16,357 bases of DNA from NCBI GenBank assembly GCA_958402075.1, contig CATXSD010000054.1:1-16357 (forward strand), written 5' to 3'. This stretch comes from Mediterranea massiliensis. GTDB lineage: Bacteria > Bacteroidota > Bacteroidia > Bacteroidales > Bacteroidaceae. Position numbers and translations under genes: made by a program. Position 1 is the stretch's first letter; each line of letters begins with the position of its first letter. Of this stretch, positions 1-6,583 are shown one piece after another. Below the pieces are notes generated by a model. The model was not told the DNA's origin and did not search any database. It was given only the letters and a program-made list of their open reading frames with translations.

Positions 1-1
1 C

Positions 2-460
2 CTGGGCGAACTGGGCTACATGTCTATCGGTGTGGGCTATACCATTCCCTTCCAGATGTTTGCAGCTTCGTGGGCCGAGGCCGACAAGCTGGCCGATGCC
101 CTGAACGAGCTCCATGTACCCGGCGTCATCTTCCGTCCCATCTACCTGCAACCGTTCTACAGTGTAGGCAAGGGCGAACAGCTGCAAGGCGTACAGGTGC
201 ACATCACCGACTATGCCAAAGCACCGCTCAGTCCCATCCAGTTCCTCGTGATGCAGGAAGTGGCACGTCTGTGGCCCGACCGCGCCGTCTTCGACCATGC
301 TGACAAAGGACGCTTCAACATGTTCGACAAGGTGTGTGGTTCCCGCCAGATACGCGAACGCTTCGCCCGGAACAACCGCTGGGAAGACATACGCCCCTAC
401 TGGGAAAAGGACGTGGAGAGTTTCCGCCAACTGTCCAAGAAGTACTATCTGTACCGATAG
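2..460 (+). CDS. namZ: Exo-beta-N-acetylmuramidase NamZ (DUF1343/YbbC family), 3' part only
   Basis: The last 152 codons of a gene whose start lies before the window; the frame is open from base 2 to the TAG at 458-460. The visible part matches the C-terminal half of DUF1343 proteins: a GVGYTIPFQ segment near the start, GVIFRPIYLQPFYS, GVQVHITD, and the closing pattern of an arginine-rich region followed by a W-x(n)-F-x-x-L-x-x-KY-x-LY tail. The family founder, Bacillus subtilis YbbC/NamZ, removes terminal MurNAc from the non-reducing ends of peptidoglycan fragments. The catalytic region of the N-terminal domain and any signal peptide are outside the window, so activity and location cannot be judged here. 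The genes downstream handle MurNAc, which supports the call. Family assignment is strong; the enzymatic role rests on homology and context. Confidence 0.8.
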   Translation: MGELGYMSIGVGYTIPFQMFAASWAEADKLADALNELHVPGVIFRPIYLQPFYSVGKGEQLQGVQVHITDYAKAPLSPIQFLVMQEVARLWPDRAVFDHADKGRFNMFDKVCGSRQIRERFARNNRWEDIRPYWEKDVESFRQLSKKYYLYR

Positions 461-487
461 ACAGTGTTCGGTTGCCTTCACTGGGGG

Positions 488-616
488 ATGGCCTTCTTGA
501 CACAAGTATGGCAGTGAGTGTGACAAGCCTATGGCAATAGTTGTGACAAGCCTGTGTCACAAGCGCTGCCACTACGACGTCACAACCACTGCCACAGGCT
601 TGGCAAAAGTTGGCAG
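488..616. repeat. Short-period intergenic repeat array 1 with dyad symmetry
   Basis: The word GTCACAA-N4-TGCCA occurs forward at 556-571 and 579-594, and inverted (TGGCA-N4-NTGTGAC) at 509-524 and 532-547. Successive starts are 23 bp apart within each pair. A degenerate fifth inverted copy begins at 601 (TGGCAAAAGTTG against TGGCAATAGTTG at 532), and a weaker one may begin at 488. TGTGACAAGCCT is an exact direct repeat at 519-530 and 542-553. Because the first two copies are inverted relative to the next two, 509-547 can fold back on 556-594: 532-547 with 556-571 (12 of 16 Watson-Crick pairs), then 509-524 with 579-594 (14 of 16), around an 8-base loop at 548-555. No T-run follows, so it does not look like an intrinsic terminator. 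Confidence 0.85.
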
Positions 617-693
617 TTGTACGAGGAGCACATATTCTCCCCCACAACTTTCCCGAGCAGGGCAACACACAAAGGCATTAAAGAAACAATGAT

Positions 694-3654
694 ATGAAAC
701 TTGAAACAAAAGATATGAAAGAACCTTACTTATCCTTCCTGCACGAAGCCTCACGCTTCATTCCACAGGACAGGATTTATACTGACGAGCTCCGACGCCT
801 GGCCTGGGGAACAGACGCGGGCTTTTACCGACTGATACCCCAAATCATCATCCGCTCGGACAACGAGAACGAGGTGGCCGAACTGCTCCGCCTGGCCGAC
901 AAGCTCAATTTACCAGTTACATTCCGTGCTGCCGGTACCAGTTTGTCCGGACAAGCCATCAGTGACTCCATCCTCATCGTGGCCGGCAAGCATTGGGAGC
1001 AATACTCCATCAGCCCCGACGGCAGCCAGATCACCCTACAACCGGGTATCGTGGGACAGCGTGTCAACCAACTGCTGGCTCCCTACGGACGAAAGTTCGC
1101 TCCCGACCCCGCCTCGGTAAAAAGTGCCATGGTAGGCGGCATCGTGATGAACAATGCCTCGGGCATGAACTGCGGCACGCACGCCAACAGCGACCGGGTA
1201 ATGCTCTCGGCGCGCATCGTTCTGGCCGACGGTACTGTGCTTGATACGGGCGACCCCGTCAGCCGCGCATCCTTTGAGGTAACTCATCGCGACTTCATCC
1301 GCACCATCTGCCACCTGCGCGACAGCATCCATGCCAATGAACATCTGCGTGAACGCATCCGATACAAATACGCCATCAAGAACGTCACGGGCCTCAACCT
1401 GCTGCCCCTGATTACCTTCGACGACCCGTTCGACATCATCGCCCATCTGATGGTGGGCAGCGAAGGTACCCTGGCCTTCCTCTCGCAGGTAACCATGCGC
1501 ACCGAATACGACTATCCCTGCAAGGCCAGCTCCATGGTCTACTTCACAGACATCCGCGAAGCCTGCCGGGCCGTAGTGGCCATGAAGAAGCTGAAAGGGA
1601 CAGAAGACGAATGGATTGTCAAGGGAGCCGAACTGCTGGACTACAAGAGTCTGTCGTCTGTAAACGACCCTGTCTATCTCAAATATAAAGGAGAAGCGGC
1701 CGATCCCTCGGGTCTCACCGCCGTATTAACGGAGACCAAGGCCCGTACGCCTGAAGAATTGAAGACCAACATCGCCACCATCGAACAGACGCTCTCGGCC
1801 TTCCGTACCTACATACCCGTACACTTCACCGACAATCCGGCAGAGTACGGCCAGTTCTGGGCCATCCGGTCGGGCATCTTCCCCAGCGTAGGCGGAACAC
1901 GCCAACCTGGCACGACCTGCCTCATCGAAGACGTGGCCTTCCACATCGAGGACCTGCCCGAAGCCACGGCCGACCTCCAGCAACTCATTGCCCGCCACGG
2001 CTACGACGATGCCTGCATCTATGGCCATGCCCTGGAAGGCAACTACCACTTTATTGTCAACCAGAGTTTTGCCACCCAGGCTGAAGTGGACCGCTATGCC
2101 GCGCTGATGGAAGACGTCAAGACCCTTGTCGTTGACAAGTACGACGGTTCTCTGAAGGCCGAACACGGTACGGGCCGCAACATGGCCCCCTACGTACGCT
2201 ACGAATGGGGTGACGAAGCCTTCGAAGTGATGAAGGCTGTAAAACACCTCTTCGATCCCAAAGGGCTGCTCAACCCCGGCGTCATCTTCAACGACGACCC
2301 CAAGTGCCACCTGAAGCACTTCAAGCCGCTGCCCATGATGGCTACAAGCTACAGTCAGCAGGCTGCAAGTGATGAACAGGCGGCCCGTAGCTTGTCTCTC
2401 ATCTCCAAAGTAGACCGTTGCATCGAGTGCGGTTTCTGCGAAGTGAACTGCCTGTCGTGCGGCTTCACGCTGTCGTCACGCCAGCGCATCGTCATCCAGC
2501 GCGAACTGGCCCGCCTGCGTGAGGAAGGCGACAACCCCGAACGACTGGCCTTGCTCGAAAAACAATACCGCTACTTAGGCAACCAGACCTGTGCGGGCGA
2601 TGGACTCTGCTCCATGTCGTGCCCGATGGGAATCAATACAGGCGACCTGACTCATCTGGTCCGCCAACACCTGCTGCCGCCCGACAGCCAGGGATATAAG
2701 CTGGGCAACTATGCCGCCCGTCACTTTGCAGGCATCAAGAATACACTCCGTCCCGTACTGACGCTGGCCGACACAGCCCATGCCGTACTGGGAACTGCCG
2801 CCATGAGCAAGCTTACCCGCGGCATGCACAACCTGCTGGGCATCCCGCAGTGGACTCCGGCCATGCCCAAAGCCTATAAGATGAAGCACGAAGAGCGGAA
2901 AATGGAGAATAGCCAAAAGGCAGGAGAAAACGAAGCTTCACTCAAAGTGGTCTATTTCCCCAGCTGCATCAACCAGACCATGGGCCTGGCCCGCAAGTCG
3001 CCCGTCGAACAGGCATTGGTAAACAAGATGGTGGCCCTGCTTCACAAAGCCGGTTACGAAGTCATCTTCCCCCAAAACATGGAAAAGCTCTGCTGCGGCA
3101 CCATTTGGGAGAGCAAAGGCATGATGGATATCGCCGACCGCAAGACACACGAACTCGAAGGAGCCCTGTGGGAGGCCAGCCGGCAAGGACGCTACCCCGT
3201 GCTGTGCGACCAAAGTCCCTGCCTGCACCGCATGCGGGAAACCATCCACCGCATGAAACTCTACGAACCGGCCGAGTTCATCTATACCTTCCTGCGCCCC
3301 CGCCTGGTGTTCAAGCCCATAGACCGCCCCGTAGCCCTGCACATCACGTGCTCCATGCGAAAGATGGGACTGGCCGACACGCTTGTCGCCCTGGCACGCC
3401 TCTGCTCTACACAGGTCTTCGTACCCGAAGAAGTAGGTTGTTGCGGCTTTGCAGGCGACCGCGGATTCACACATCCCGAACTGAACGCATACGCCCTGCG
3501 CAAACTCCGCCCTCAGATAGAGGAACGGAACATCCAGATCGGCTACAGCAACAGCCGCACCTGCGAAATCGGCCTGACGACCAACTCGGGCATTCCGTAT
3601 GTGTCGATAGCCTACCTGGTAGACGAATGCACAACTCCTCTTACCAACAATTAA
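694..3654 (+). CDS. FAD-binding and Fe-S oxidoreductase, D-lactate dehydrogenase-like
   Basis: A 986-residue fusion of a GlcD/Dld-type flavoprotein with GlpC-like iron-sulfur and CCG domains. The PCMH-type FAD domain covers about residues 40-275 (AAGTSLSGQA at 79-88, GGIVMNNASGMNCG at 148-161, GSEGTL at 255-260). The FAD-oxidase C-terminal domain runs to about 533, with GHALEGNYHF at 444-453, EHGTGR at 490-495 and LFDPKGLLNPG at 519-529. Two 4Fe-4S motifs follow: C576, C579, C582, C586, and C633, C639, C643 with a following proline. Two CCG-type cysteine clusters lie around C800-C801 and C916-C917. No signal peptide or membrane segment is seen, so it is probably cytoplasmic or peripheral, passing electrons to quinone. 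D-2-hydroxyglutarate or glycolate are other substrates of the family. D-lactate is favoured because MurQ, three genes on, releases D-lactate. A second in-frame ATG at 715 is a possible start. The stop is 7 bases before the next gene. Confidence 0.85.
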   Translation: MKLETKDMKEPYLSFLHEASRFIPQDRIYTDELRRLAWGTDAGFYRLIPQIIIRSDNENEVAELLRLADKLNLPVTFRAAGTSLSGQAISDSILIVAGKHWEQYSISPDGSQITLQPGIVGQRVNQLLAPYGRKFAPDPASVKSAMVGGIVMNNASGMNCGTHANSDRVMLSARIVLADGTVLDTGDPVSRASFEVTHRDFIRTICHLRDSIHANEHLRERIRYKYAIKNVTGLNLLPLITFDDPFDIIAHLMVGSEGTLAFLSQVTMRTEYDYPCKASSMVYFTDIREACRAVVAMKKLKGTEDEWIVKGAELLDYKSLSSVNDPVYLKYKGEAADPSGLTAVLTETKARTPEELKTNIATIEQTLSAFRTYIPVHFTDNPAEYGQFWAIRSGIFPSVGGTRQPGTTCLIEDVAFHIEDLPEATADLQQLIARHGYDDACIYGHALEGNYHFIVNQSFATQAEVDRYAALMEDVKTLVVDKYDGSLKAEHGTGRNMAPYVRYEWGDEAFEVMKAVKHLFDPKGLLNPGVIFNDDPKCHLKHFKPLPMMATSYSQQAASDEQAARSLSLISKVDRCIECGFCEVNCLSCGFTLSSRQRIVIQRELARLREEGDNPERLALLEKQYRYLGNQTCAGDGLCSMSCPMGINTGDLTHLVRQHLLPPDSQGYKLGNYAARHFAGIKNTLRPVLTLADTAHAVLGTAAMSKLTRGMHNLLGIPQWTPAMPKAYKMKHEERKMENSQKAGENEASLKVVYFPSCINQTMGLARKSPVEQALVNKMVALLHKAGYEVIFPQNMEKLCCGTIWESKGMMDIADRKTHELEGALWEASRQGRYPVLCDQSPCLHRMRETIHRMKLYEPAEFIYTFLRPRLVFKPIDRPVALHITCSMRKMGLADTLVALARLCSTQVFVPEEVGCCGFAGDRGFTHPELNAYALRKLRPQIEERNIQIGYSNSRTCEIGLTTNSGIPYVSIAYLVDECTTPLTNN

Positions 3655-3661
3655 AAACGAC

Positions 3662-4855
3662 ATGGAAAAACAAGCAAACCACAGCAAACGCATCCTGGCC
3701 CTCGACATCCTGCGAGGCATCACCATTGCCGGCATGATACTGGTGAACAATCCGGGGTCATGGGGACACATCTATACCCCCCTGCGCCATGCCGAGTGGA
3801 ACGGTTTCACGCCCACCGACCTGGTATTTCCCTTCTTCATGTTCATCATGGGCATATCGACCTATATCTCACTGAAGAAGTACGACTTCGCCTACAGCCA
3901 TGCCGCCCTGCGGAAGATTCTGCGGCGCACAGTCGTCATCTTCGTCATCGGCATGGCCATCGGATGGTTCTCACGCTTCTGTTACTACTGGGCCTCAGCT
4001 CCCGATGACCTGAGCTTCGGCCAGAACTTGTGGAACGCAGTATGGACCTTCGACCGCATGCGCATCCTGGGCGTGATGCAGCGCCTGGCCCTGTGCTATT
4101 GCGCCGCGTCCATCGTTGCCCTCACCGTGAAGCACCGCTACATTCCCTGGATCATCGTCACCCTGCTCGTGGGATACTTCGCCCTGCTGATGGGCGGCAA
4201 CGGATTTGCCTATAACGAGACAAACATCCTGTCTGTAGTAGACCGCGCCATCCTCACCCCCGCCCACATGTACAAGGACAACGGCATCGACCCCGAAGGG
4301 CTGCTGAGCACCATTCCCTCCATTGCCCACGTACTGCTGGGATTCTGTGTGGGCCGCATGATGCTGGGCGACAAGAGCCGTGCCGGGCAAAGCCGCGAAG
4401 AGACACTCCGCTCGCACCTCATCCTGCTGTTCCTGGTAGGCACCATCCTTACTTTCAGCGGCCTGCTGCTGAGCTACGGATGCCCCATCAACAAGAAGAT
4501 ATGGTCGCCCACCTACGTGCTCACCACCTGCGGACTGGCCTCCAGCCTGCTGGCCCTGCTCATCTGGATAATCGATGTGAAGGGATACAAACGCTGGAGC
4601 CTGTTCTTCGAGTCGTTCGGCGTCAATCCGCTGTTCATGTACGTGCTGGGCGGCGTGCTGGGCATCCTGTTCGGAAGCATCCGTCTGCCTTGGGGCGACG
4701 GCAGCATCTCTATCCACGGACTGCTCTATGACCAGATGCTGAAACCCCTGTTCGGCGACACAGGCGGCTCCCTGGCCTATGCCCTGATATTTGTAGCCAT
4801 CAACTGGTGCATCGGATACCAATTATATAAACGGAAAATATACATCAAGATATAA
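3662..4855 (+). CDS. murT: Multipass HGSNAT-like (DUF5009/NagX) membrane protein, probable MurNAc transporter MurT
   Basis: A 397-residue integral membrane protein with about ten hydrophobic segments (roughly 12-29, 54-71, 87-105, 136-155, 160-177, 217-234, 251-271, 284-304, 321-340, 369-388). It has hallmarks of the heparan-alpha-glucosaminide N-acetyltransferase-like family: LDILRGITIAGMILVN at 14-29, RHAEWNGFTPTDLVFPFFMF at 42-61, GVMQRLALCY at 137-146, DPEGLLSTIPSIAHVLLG at 210-227 and KIWSPTYVL at 279-287. His43 falls where human HGSNAT has its active-site histidine. It lies directly before murK and murQ, the order of the Tannerella forsythia murTKQ operon in which murT was described as the inner-membrane MurNAc transporter. 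Transport is therefore the contextual call, but a transmembrane sugar acetyltransferase fits the family equally well. Gaps are 7 bases upstream and 11 downstream, so it is surely co-transcribed. Confidence 0.75.
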   Translation: MEKQANHSKRILALDILRGITIAGMILVNNPGSWGHIYTPLRHAEWNGFTPTDLVFPFFMFIMGISTYISLKKYDFAYSHAALRKILRRTVVIFVIGMAIGWFSRFCYYWASAPDDLSFGQNLWNAVWTFDRMRILGVMQRLALCYCAASIVALTVKHRYIPWIIVTLLVGYFALLMGGNGFAYNETNILSVVDRAILTPAHMYKDNGIDPEGLLSTIPSIAHVLLGFCVGRMMLGDKSRAGQSREETLRSHLILLFLVGTILTFSGLLLSYGCPINKKIWSPTYVLTTCGLASSLLALLIWIIDVKGYKRWSLFFESFGVNPLFMYVLGGVLGILFGSIRLPWGDGSISIHGLLYDQMLKPLFGDTGGSLAYALIFVAINWCIGYQLYKRKIYIKI

Positions 4856-4866
4856 ATTTTACAACT

Positions 4867-5703
4867 ATGATACTGATAGCAGACAGCGGCTCTACCAAAA
4901 CCGACTGGTGTTTGGTAGAGCATGGAGAAGTACTCCAGCAGATTTTTACCAAAGGTACCAACCCCTTTTTTCAAAGTGAGGAAGAAATCGGCAACGAGAT
5001 AGTCACCAATCTTCTGCCCCAACTGAAGAGCCAGGAAGTGGATGCCGTCTACTTCTACGGCGCCGGCTGTGCCTTCCCCGACAAGATAGCCACCGTACGC
5101 CGTGTCCTCCTGCGCCATCTGAAGGTGAAAGGCGAAGTGGAAGTAAGCACCGACATGCTGGCCGCCGCCCGCAGCCTGTGCGGACACCGTCCGGGCATCG
5201 CCTGCATCATGGGCACCGGCTCCAACTCGTGCTACTACGACGGGGAGAAGATTGTTCAGAACGTATCGCCCCTGGGATTCATCCTGGGCGACGAAGGCAG
5301 CGGAGCCTGTCTGGGCAAGCTGCTGGTGGGCGACATCCTGAAGAACCAGACAACACCCGAACTGAAGGAAAAATTCCTCCGGCAGTTCAGCCTGACGCCG
5401 GCCGACATCATCGACCGCGTCTACCGCAAGCCGTTCCCCAACCGTTTTCTGGCCAGCCTCTCTCCGTTTCTGGCACAGAACCTGAACGAGCCTTGCCTGC
5501 ACCGCCTGGTGCTGGACAGCTTCGAGTCGTTCCTCAGACGGAACGTCATGCAGTACGACTATCAGGGGCACGAAGTCCACTTCATCGGCTCCGTAGCCTA
5601 CTACTACAAGGACGTGCTGGCACAGGCCGCCGAAGCGACGGGCATCCGGCTGGGCACCATCCTCAAAAGCCCCATGGAAGGCCTCATCGCCTACCACAGC
5701 TAA
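4867..5703 (+). CDS. murK: N-acetylmuramic acid kinase, BadF/BadG ATPase (NAGK-like) family
   Basis: A 278-residue sugar kinase of the ASKHA fold. The phosphate-1 loop is ADSGSTKTDW at 5-14, the sugar-binding and catalytic-base region STDMLAAARSL is at 94-104 (Asp96 the likely base), the phosphate-2 loop GTGSNS is at 116-121, and GDEGSG is at 141-146. Length is normal for bacterial GlcNAc/MurNAc kinases of this family. It should phosphorylate MurNAc at C6 in the cytoplasm with ATP, possibly GlcNAc as well, supplying the MurQ substrate. Because sugar uptake here would not be phosphorylating (no PTS component is visible), a kinase between the MurT-like protein and murQ is what the pathway requires. 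Preference for MurNAc over GlcNAc is inferred from gene order. The murQ start follows the stop by 36 bases. Confidence 0.85.
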   Translation: MILIADSGSTKTDWCLVEHGEVLQQIFTKGTNPFFQSEEEIGNEIVTNLLPQLKSQEVDAVYFYGAGCAFPDKIATVRRVLLRHLKVKGEVEVSTDMLAAARSLCGHRPGIACIMGTGSNSCYYDGEKIVQNVSPLGFILGDEGSGACLGKLLVGDILKNQTTPELKEKFLRQFSLTPADIIDRVYRKPFPNRFLASLSPFLAQNLNEPCLHRLVLDSFESFLRRNVMQYDYQGHEVHFIGSVAYYYKDVLAQAAEATGIRLGTILKSPMEGLIAYHS

Positions 5704-5739
5704 TCACCTCACCGCTAACCACTAACCAATTAAAAGAAT

Positions 5740-6558
5740 ATGGCATTCATCAAGATTTCAGAGCAACCTTCGCTCTACAACGACTTGGAAAAGAAGTCGG
5801 TCCGCGAAATATTGGAGGACATCAACACCGAAGACCAGAAAGTGGCCCTGGCTGTACAGAAAGCGATTCCCCAGATAGAGAAACTGGTCAACCTGATAGT
5901 GCCCCGCATGAAGCAGGGAGGCCGCATCTTCTACATGGGAGCCGGCACCAGCGGCCGACTGGGCGTACTCGACGCTTCGGAGATTCCGCCCACCTTCGGC
6001 ATGCCCAACACGCTGGTCATCGGACTCATTGCCGGAGGCGACACCGCCCTGCGCAACCCCGTGGAGAACGCTGAAGACGACGTCCACCGCGGCTGGGAAG
6101 AACTGGTGGAACGCAACATCACCACCAAAGACACCGTCATCGGCATCGCCGCGTCGGGCACCACGCCCTACGTCATCGGCGCCCTGCACGAGGCCCGCGA
6201 GCACGGCATCCTGACCGGCTGCATCACCAGCAATCCCGACTCGCCCATGGCCGCCGAAGCCGACGTACCCATCGAGATGATTGTAGGACCGGAATACGTC
6301 ACCGGCAGTTCGCGCATGAAGTCGGGCACCGGGCAGAAGATGATCCTGAACATGATCAGCACCTCGGTCATGATCCAGCTGGGCCGCGTCAAGGGCAACA
6401 AGATGGTGAACATGCAGCTGAGCAACAAGAAGCTGATAGACCGCGGCACCCGCATGCTGGTCGAGGAGCTGGGCCTGGACTACGGCAAAGCCAAAGCCCT
6501 GCTGCTGATGCACGGCTCGGTCAAGAAAGCCGTGGACGCCTATCGCGAAGGAAAATAA
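5740..6558 (+). CDS. murQ: N-acetylmuramic acid 6-phosphate etherase MurQ
   Basis: A 272-residue SIS-domain enzyme that cleaves the lactyl ether of MurNAc-6-phosphate to give GlcNAc-6-phosphate and D-lactate. The family signature GAGTSGRLGVLDASEIPPTF covers residues 67-86. Glu81 and Glu112 (in ENAEDD) match in sequence and spacing the two catalytic glutamates of E. coli MurQ (Glu83 and Glu114). The second sugar-phosphate site includes AASGTTPYVIGAL at 137-149, and GSSRMKSGTGQKMILNMIS at 189-207 is near invariant. The C-terminal helical part is present and the length is close to the usual 270-300, so it looks intact. It sits fifth in the salvage operon, 25 bases before the exported hydrolase. 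Confidence 0.97.
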   Translation: MAFIKISEQPSLYNDLEKKSVREILEDINTEDQKVALAVQKAIPQIEKLVNLIVPRMKQGGRIFYMGAGTSGRLGVLDASEIPPTFGMPNTLVIGLIAGGDTALRNPVENAEDDVHRGWEELVERNITTKDTVIGIAASGTTPYVIGALHEAREHGILTGCITSNPDSPMAAEADVPIEMIVGPEYVTGSSRMKSGTGQKMILNMISTSVMIQLGRVKGNKMVNMQLSNKKLIDRGTRMLVEELGLDYGKAKALLLMHGSVKKAVDAYREGK

Positions 6559-6583
6559 ATCGGCCGACCCAACAAGACAAGAC

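Noticed and set aside
315..668. 117-codon minus-strand frame across the namZ-dehydrogenase spacer
   Set aside because: It overlaps the conserved end of namZ and runs through the repeat array; its composition is not protein-like and no domain is recognisable.
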